Below are positions 58,041 through 64,000 of a stretch of 64,000 nucleotides of DNA, one piece after another (positions within the stretch are counted from its first letter, which is position 1; every line of letters begins with the position of its first letter). Under the pieces are notes generated by a model that had not been told where the DNA came from, did not search any database, and saw nothing but the letters and a program-made list of their open reading frames with translations. A program made the position numbers and the translations under genes. The stretch is from Limonium bicolor (Eukaryota; Streptophyta; Magnoliopsida; Caryophyllales; Plumbaginaceae): the NCBI GenBank assembly GCA_023374045.1, contig CM041783.1:98367298-98431297 (forward strand). Reading direction: 5' to 3'.

Positions 58041-61000
58041 TATGTATGCGCTAGCATGCTAGTTTTTATAACTATGCTTTTGACCACACAACATTATTTA
58101 GTGTTACACTTATACCTTGATATCACTTTGTATGATTTTTATACGTCATTAGCTTATAACATATAGTTTTAGTACTTATATTTATATACCGAAAATGACA
58201 TATACTTACAATACACTATTACCTCTTTATTTACATAATTCTCAGTTATTACAAAATAGTCACACAATTTATACCATGTTTTATATCATCAAAACATTGT
58301 AATAGGATATAACCTATAGTTTTGTAATATTTCCCTTTAATTGCCGAATAGGCATATATTTAATATTTCATCTCCTTTCAAACCCCACACTTTATTATTA
58401 TTACGATTTCACCACAATTTTTATAACATACTTAACTCACCATATATTATAGCATTTGAATTATATAGTATGCATACGCTATAGTTTCAATATTTCCGAA
58501 GAATACAACAAACCCCTTAGGTTCTGTTTTTTTTTCAACCAACCCTTAACTTCCCATATTTATACCTTTACCACAAATCTTATAATATTTTTACGTATCA
58601 TATGTTACATCACTTCAAACATTATATATTTATAACATATAGTTTTTATATGTCATTTCCTTAATATTACCGAACAGCCCATAGCTGTTTGGTATATTTC
58701 TTTTCCCAGCCACTATTCTTTTCTTATTTACATTTTGACCCAAATTTATATTATATACTTTCATATGTCACAAAACCATATATTATACACCTTTATCAAT
58801 TAGCCTCTTATATACTTCCAAAAATTCCCAAATTTAATACTTAAGATATAGATCACTATATTAACCAAACCAACCCATTATTTTCGGTATTTACACTCTA
58901 CACCCCAACATTTCATAAACTTGACACTTAATCTCTAATGTTACCTTAAGTTCATAAATTAATTATTTATGTTATAAATTTTTTGGTCAAGGCTTTTATT
59001 TTGGTCAATGTTGACCAATACACACTAGTTTGACCATAGATTCATGTATTTGCGGTTTGACCATTTCATTTCCTCAAAAGATTACAGTTTGACCCCCATA
59101 TTTTTATAACACTAATTAAAATTCATAAGATAATTCTTTTAACATATAGTTCTCGGTTTTATTTATTTCCAGCCTCAAAAATTTATTTAATTTGCAAATC
59201 AATTTCCACACACTTACGGTAACATCATTTTGTTCCAAATTCATTTTAAATACATTTTTAAATCAATATAGTAATTAAATTATTTGGCCTAAAATGTTTG
59301 GCCTTCTCACATTAATTTACATTTGGTAAAATTACACATAAATGTTACAAAACTATATTGTTTACGGGTAAATATATATTTTTTCTTTAATGTTTCCTAA
59401 AATCATTTAATTATTTCCTATGACATTATATGTCATCTAAACCTTGTATTATCAATATAAATGTTATAACACATTATAATACATAGTTTAGTCATTTAAG
59501 ACCATGTTTGGTCTCGGTTCACATCACTCATATTCTAATATCTTTATAAACCATGTTTTTGACCCCTACTAAATTTCCTTGACCTTATGCGCCATTAACT
59601 TACCAACTAACCATCCAAAGATGTTAATAATTATTCTAACACAAGGTTAGGTCCTATGAAACCCTTACATCCCACGTTTGATTTATACTACTTAATAACA
59701 TAACAACTATATAATATACTAGTTTAGCATCCTTACATTGATTTTCCAAGCTTTTGAATCAGTCCAGCACACTCCAATGCTCACGGTTGTTAGACTTATT
59801 CTCGGCTTGGTTCCCTTCCTTTTGTGCAGATTTTCCCCCATGGTAATAGCACCATTCGGTGGCATCATGTAAGGAAAAGAAAACCAGCTTAGTCCCATGA
59901 TATGGCGATCATTAGGAGCTAGTTTAAGCTTAGTACGAGGTATATTATTCACTTTAACACTGTGGGTTTAGAGAGGCTGTTACCACCTGGTTTTTAGGAG
60001 ACAAACGAAACAAGTATTAACTCTCCAATCATGCAGGAGTAAGCTACGGTACACAGCAGGGTGAGAAGACTCTCGTTTGCCTCGGTAGTCAAGACTACGT
60101 GAGCTGGAACTTCATGAGGTTGGTTCCTCCTCTGAACGAATGTGTATAAACGGCAGGAATGAGAACAAGAGAACAAGGAAAAACGGAACAGATAAAAGAG
60201 CACACTACGGTAAGACAAGGAAGAAGGGAGTGGATAGAGCTCACCGAATCGTGGCCAGAGTAGAGTGTCTGCTTGGACTTGCCTCTGCCTGAGCCGAGGT
60301 GCTACTCCCCTATCTTCGTACGTGAAGAAAACAAAATTTTTAGCTAGGACTGGGAGCATACTTGCGTGGAACACGGAGGGGAATACGCAAGGATAAAACT
60401 TACCGAGATTTTGTTTGCAGTAGGGTTATCTGTATAGATTGTGTTCCTTCTCAGAGTTGGTTATTCCCCTCTGTCTCACGTGAAGGAAACAGGAAGAACG
60501 AGCTCCTGAGAGGCTACGCATGTTACCGGAAAGGCATAGAAAAAGAGTTCTTGATCGCAAGTGTGTCTCTCTGTTTTTTTTGTGCGCGAGAAGAAGTCGG
60601 AAAACAAGGCTTAAGTAAAGCCGGGAATGTGACGGTAACAAGGAGAACTAAGCATGTTTGTTAGTTTACCTTGAAGAAGTTATGAAGACCAACTCCTGGT
60701 CTCCTTCTTCTCTCTTCAGGCGAGAACCCCCTCGCAGTAAATGGAACTGAAACTCCTCACGTAGACGGTTGTCATGCGGGGGCCATAGACGTCTCATACA
60801 AACTCACCTTGCTTTTTGATGTAGTAGTCGTCGTGAAAGGCATGCATTTGTTCATGGTAGAACAAACGGCAAGGGAAGGCTGCTCTGCCTGTGGTTCTGG
60901 AACGATAGAAATGTCTGAGGTCTTCGGTTGATAGCAGCAATAGGATAGTGAATGCGCTCACGTTCTGTAAACAGCAAAGGGGAGAAGGAAACCTCCACTG

Positions 61001-61774
61001 GATATTATGTGGAGAAGCAAAGAAAACTCAGCTCTTCCTCTGTTTGTACGTGGAGAGTAAGGAGGAGAAGTTCATTGGAGCTGGACATGTCTGTCGGTTT
61101 TCTTTTTTTTTTGAATAGCACCATGAGCTTCGGAAGTTCTCGTTTCTGGAACCGAAATGAAAGAAACCGAGATATGCAGTCGGTTAAGGACAGCATGTCA
61201 TGGACTGAGCTGCTCATGTTGGAAGAAGAAGAAAAGATTTGAAAGAGAAGATGGGGACATCGGTAATAGTGGTGTAGTGGTCCCTGGTTTGACTAGTAGT
61301 CCAGTGGGAAGTTATCCCAGACTAAAGCGTCACTTTAGTTAGTTGAGTTGTCAGCTAGGATAGGTTGTTCACGTTTTATTTTGTTTGAAGTAGCAGCAGG
61401 GATTGGAGTTTACGAAAGAGGAAGAAGAAATGGTGTTGGGAGTGTGAAACCGGTTGAAGAGGTATGGCTCTTATTGTATCTTATTTTTTTGTTTGGAATT
61501 ACTCGTGACTCATGTCTGCTTATATTGTAGGCGGTCGGACGAGTTGAGTGTGGTAGTAGCATAGTAGGTAGAGCTAGTTGATTTATTGTCATGTTGTAGA
61601 TTAACATTGTACAAGTCATAATAGTACCCATACTTTTGTGTGTGCGATTCGGTGAGTGCAGGTGGATGCGGTGTCCAAATCGAACGGTACTGGACAAGGT
61701 ACTAGCTTAGTATGGAATAAGTGGGTAACTTTGCTACTCTTATATATAATTCGTTGCAATTTATTACTGAAATC

Positions 61775-61868
61775 GAGCACATCTCATCTGGTTAAAGCAT
61801 TCAGGAGATATACGAGAGGTCTCGGGTTCAAGCCTTGGCGGAGCGTGATTGCTCCCCCCTTTTTTTGT
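61775..61868 (+). repeat. tRNA-like / SINE-like block with A and B box in LTR G
   Basis: GAGCACATCTCATCTGGTTA, then GGTCTCGGGTTCAAGCCTTG and GATTGCTCCCCCC with a T run. The B box GGTTCAAGCC fits the Pol III consensus, and the A-box-like part is 35-40 bases upstream. It runs antisense to the LTR, about 475 bp from its 5' end, matching the block in C at 21163. Confidence 0.55.
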
Positions 61869-62250
61869 AAACAGTATACACGTTGCTATTTATATATATG
61901 TGAGATACATAATACATCGCATTATTAGTTACACTTACATATGAATACGACTATTTTATTCGTCGTATTTAGCTATATGACCTATCCGACTATATTGTCA
62001 TGTCGCATTTTAGTTATACTTACAACGTTATAATATTGTAATGTTGTGTATATGTACATATATATATGTACGTGACCGTATTAATATGTAACGTCGTCAT
62101 ATTTTCGGACACGTATATGCTCGTACTAATTTAATTGTTCGTTCGCTCACAAGTTGTTACATGCTCATAATCATGTATACATTATTGGTTTATGCCATAA
62201 TTTAATTGGTTATATATCCAATCCACATTTAATTAAGTAGGGGTATTTCA

Positions 62251-62281
62251 ATCTACCCCCCTTAAAAAGACTTCGTCCCGA
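62251..62281 (-). promoter_or_regulatory. Polypurine tract of element G
   Basis: On the minus strand GGGACGAAGTC, TTTTTAAGGGGGG and TAGAT precede the LTR start. Same layout as E and F. Confidence 0.82.
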
Positions 62282-62935
62282 AGTCGCTTTACTTAATTAG
62301 GTGTATTTATAACTACCCTTATAATCCCATAATGAATATCTATGTGATATTCATTTACGCATATCGTTGTTGTGCTAATACCGCACATAGCCCTCAATTG
62401 TGGCGTTAATTCAGGCATATATGGATATAGGTGATCCATCAGCACCATCATTTCCAATTAGTTCTACCAATGAGACAACCTCCTAGAGGTGTCATACCAT
62501 ATCATCATTCCACATTTCATATAATTATTTCGTTTCGTATCTAAGCGATGCCCTAAGTAATCAATCTACAAGGTACAACAATATATATATCACATTATCA
62601 TAAAGAAAGTACTACACCTGGGTGTAAACACGCCATTTAGTATTTCATAAAATTCATACATACAGTGTACATCTCACACAACAAATCAACCACGTACGCC
62701 CCGCGTACCAACAACACCAACAAAATGAACAAACAACATCACAAACAACGTATGCCCCGCATACGAAAACAAACCATCAATCAACATCGTGTGCCTCGCA
62801 TACCCACAAACATACCAACAACCAACATCGTATGCCCGCATACCCACAAACTATTGTATGCCCTGCATACGAAATAACAGAATTCAATGCAAACATGTGC
62901 ACAGCCAAGAGGCTTTCCCCCTTAAAAAGGGTTAC
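62282..62935 (-). other. Element G 3' spacer with GTATGC palindromes
   Basis: Non-coding tail of G. Five short palindromes of the type CGTATGCCCCGCATACG lie at 62693-62708, 62749-62765, 62788-62804, 62829-62843 and 62855-62871, separated by CAACAAACA-rich spacers. A second purine run (AACCCTTTTTAAGGGGGA on the minus strand) is at about 62916-62933. Confidence 0.7.
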
Positions 62936-64000
62936 GCCCCCCGTACCCCACAAGTATTCAACACCGCTCCACAAGGAGCGCTGGATACTTGGCTCTCAAA
63001 GAGTTCTCTAACTCTCATGTGGGTTTTCACCTTTGGAGTAGATTATTCTCATATCAGAGAGACGGGTATGACTCTAGCCCCTTCGAGTTCTTAAATATAT
63101 AAAGGGTGAGGCACGTGTTTGTGCTCTCTCCCGAATCGTTATGATGGGCCCACTCGCTCCGTACAGAGGTGTAGACCCATGAATATAGGCTCGGTTGATT
63201 CCTTGTATTGTCGTATATCCCATCGTTAGGATTACTAGCACTTTCGCGTATCTCGTCTCATAGACTTTCAGCTTGAGTTGTCATATGATATTGGCTATTA
63301 TTAGTACTTGGTGCCCTTTTGTACTTGACGCAGTAGCCTTCATGTCTACTTAGATAAGGGTTGTCATCTGTGTCTCCTGGTGGTTTTGTTCGTGGAGTAA
63401 CACATTGTTGTAGTTCTTTGATACTTGTTCCGCGTTGATATATATATATCTTCTTCCCGTGTGTCAGGTTAGCAACAACGTTAGTATGGTTCTTCCTGGA
63501 AATCCATACTTTGTGCTCGTATTAGAGTTCTGCAACTTCATCTTCCATTTCACATTATTCTCTGCGAGTTTTACTCATCTAAGTTCGCCCATGTATTTAT
63601 CATTTATGGTTGTTCGTGTTTGTCGCTTCCGCGCGCATCACATTGTAGTTGGTTCGACGGTTTGTTAGTCATTATCACGTTTATGTTCTTCTTAAAACAT
63701 CTGATAGTACACTAGCTTTGTTTTTCCATTGTTGCGTAGTCACGCGTTTAAGTTCACATCATGTGGTAGATTCCTCTAGATTGCAAGAACTTGCATGATC
63801 CTTGTGAGGGTTCTACGTATTATTCGTGCATACAGTGGGTTTCCTTTTTCTGTTATCAGCGTCGTCGTCTTCGAAGGGTCTCCTTGTCTTCACTGTGTAT
63901 CGACCGTTATTCTGTGTTGTAGGTTCTTGGTTCTCTAGCCCGTTGGTTAACTGCGGCTCTTCTCGTCCATCTTCGAGGTAATCTGCATCACTGTCCGTAG
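62936..64000 (-). pseudogene. pol: Element G decayed pol 3' end
   Basis: The first part aligns with the end of E's pol: GCGCTGGATACTTGGCTCTC with TCTAACTCTCATGTGGG corresponds to E 796-837, and GGGCCCACTCGCTCCGTA (63147) corresponds to E 1086-1103. Beyond this the sequence drifts so far that no protein block is readable. The frame is full of stops. It runs off the window. Confidence 0.6.

Larger units (their letters stand above)
55700..62250 (-). mobile_element. Element G 3' LTR, about 6.55 kb
   Basis: Minus-strand LTR; the plus-strand reading is TGTAACACCCCTCTC ... AGTAGGGGTATTTCA. At 62251 it joins a purine tract, so it is a 3' LTR with its interior to the right. It resembles C (tRNA-like block at the same distance from the end) and D (ACTCGCCCATACGAGTAACG and GCGGAAAATAAAC near the 3' end). 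It includes a GCCCCCCGGCCC patch (56368), a (TA)n run (about 58000-58037) and AT-rich weak repeats (57400-59700). A more GC-balanced stretch at 59950-61400 has only short ORFs without recognised domains. No nested insertion with TSD was found in it. Confidence 0.75.

Noticed and set aside
59719..61697. Cluster of ORFs of 60-126 codons in LTR G
   Set aside because: They overlap on both strands, have no recognised domain and lie within an LTR; the region is simply less AT-rich than its surroundings.

Overview
This window is plant nuclear DNA made almost entirely of nested LTR retrotransposons of the Ty3/gypsy type. The evidence is TG...CA long terminal repeats (LTRs), 5-bp target-site duplications (TSDs), tRNA-type primer-binding sites, purine tracts ending in a G run, and gag-pol fragments. 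The pol C-termini carry a short chromodomain-like end (Tekay/Del-like chromovirus). I see no complete ordinary host gene, tRNA, rRNA or CRISPR array. The species cannot be named from the sequence; a flowering plant with a large, repeat-rich genome fits best.

Layout. A minus-strand gypsy element, called E here, is the oldest frame: 3' LTR at 1-316, internal region at 317-1432 and 26770-34314, and 5' LTR at 34315-35715 plus 50284-53283. Its integrase is split by a minus-strand solo LTR, B (1433-5206 plus 26437-26769). B is split by a plus-strand solo LTR, D (5207-5876 plus 21650-26431). D is split by a very large minus-strand solo LTR, C (5877-6838 plus 15640-21644). C is split by a plus-strand gypsy element, A (6839-15634), which has both LTRs and a frameshifted gag-pol. 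A second plus-strand element, F (35716-50278), has 4.6-kb LTRs and a decayed, non-coding interior, and sits in E's 5' LTR. TSDs mark each junction: CTGGC (A), TTTTG (C), TATAG (D), GTAGG/TTAGG (B) and CGTAA (F). To the right lie about 2.4 kb of non-coding DNA with minisatellites (53284-55699), then a minus-strand LTR of about 6.55 kb and the 3' interior of another element, G (55700-64000).

How the parts relate. A and E carry recognisable gag, protease, reverse transcriptase, RNase H, integrase and chromodomain segments, but both are broken. F and G carry only mutated traces of the same pol 3' end. F's two LTRs nevertheless match closely, so F probably moved while already non-coding, using proteins from a relative. 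Between E's gag and protease lies an open AlkB-type dioxygenase domain with two substituted active-site residues, next to a truncated LTR element of another lineage. E's gag also contains several short GT-AG intervals that read like introns.

The least expected signals are: (i) arrays of GC-rich hairpins at about 72-bp spacing in the LTRs of A, B, E and F, with a related shorter-period array in a fifth LTR; (ii) long degenerate tandem repeats inside the giant LTRs (about 190 bp in C, about 160 bp in D); (iii) a tRNA-like A-box/B-box block at the same place in the C and G LTRs; (iv) the AlkB domain; (v) the gag introns; and (vi) an 18-bp minisatellite that repeats a 5'-splice-site motif about 24 times.
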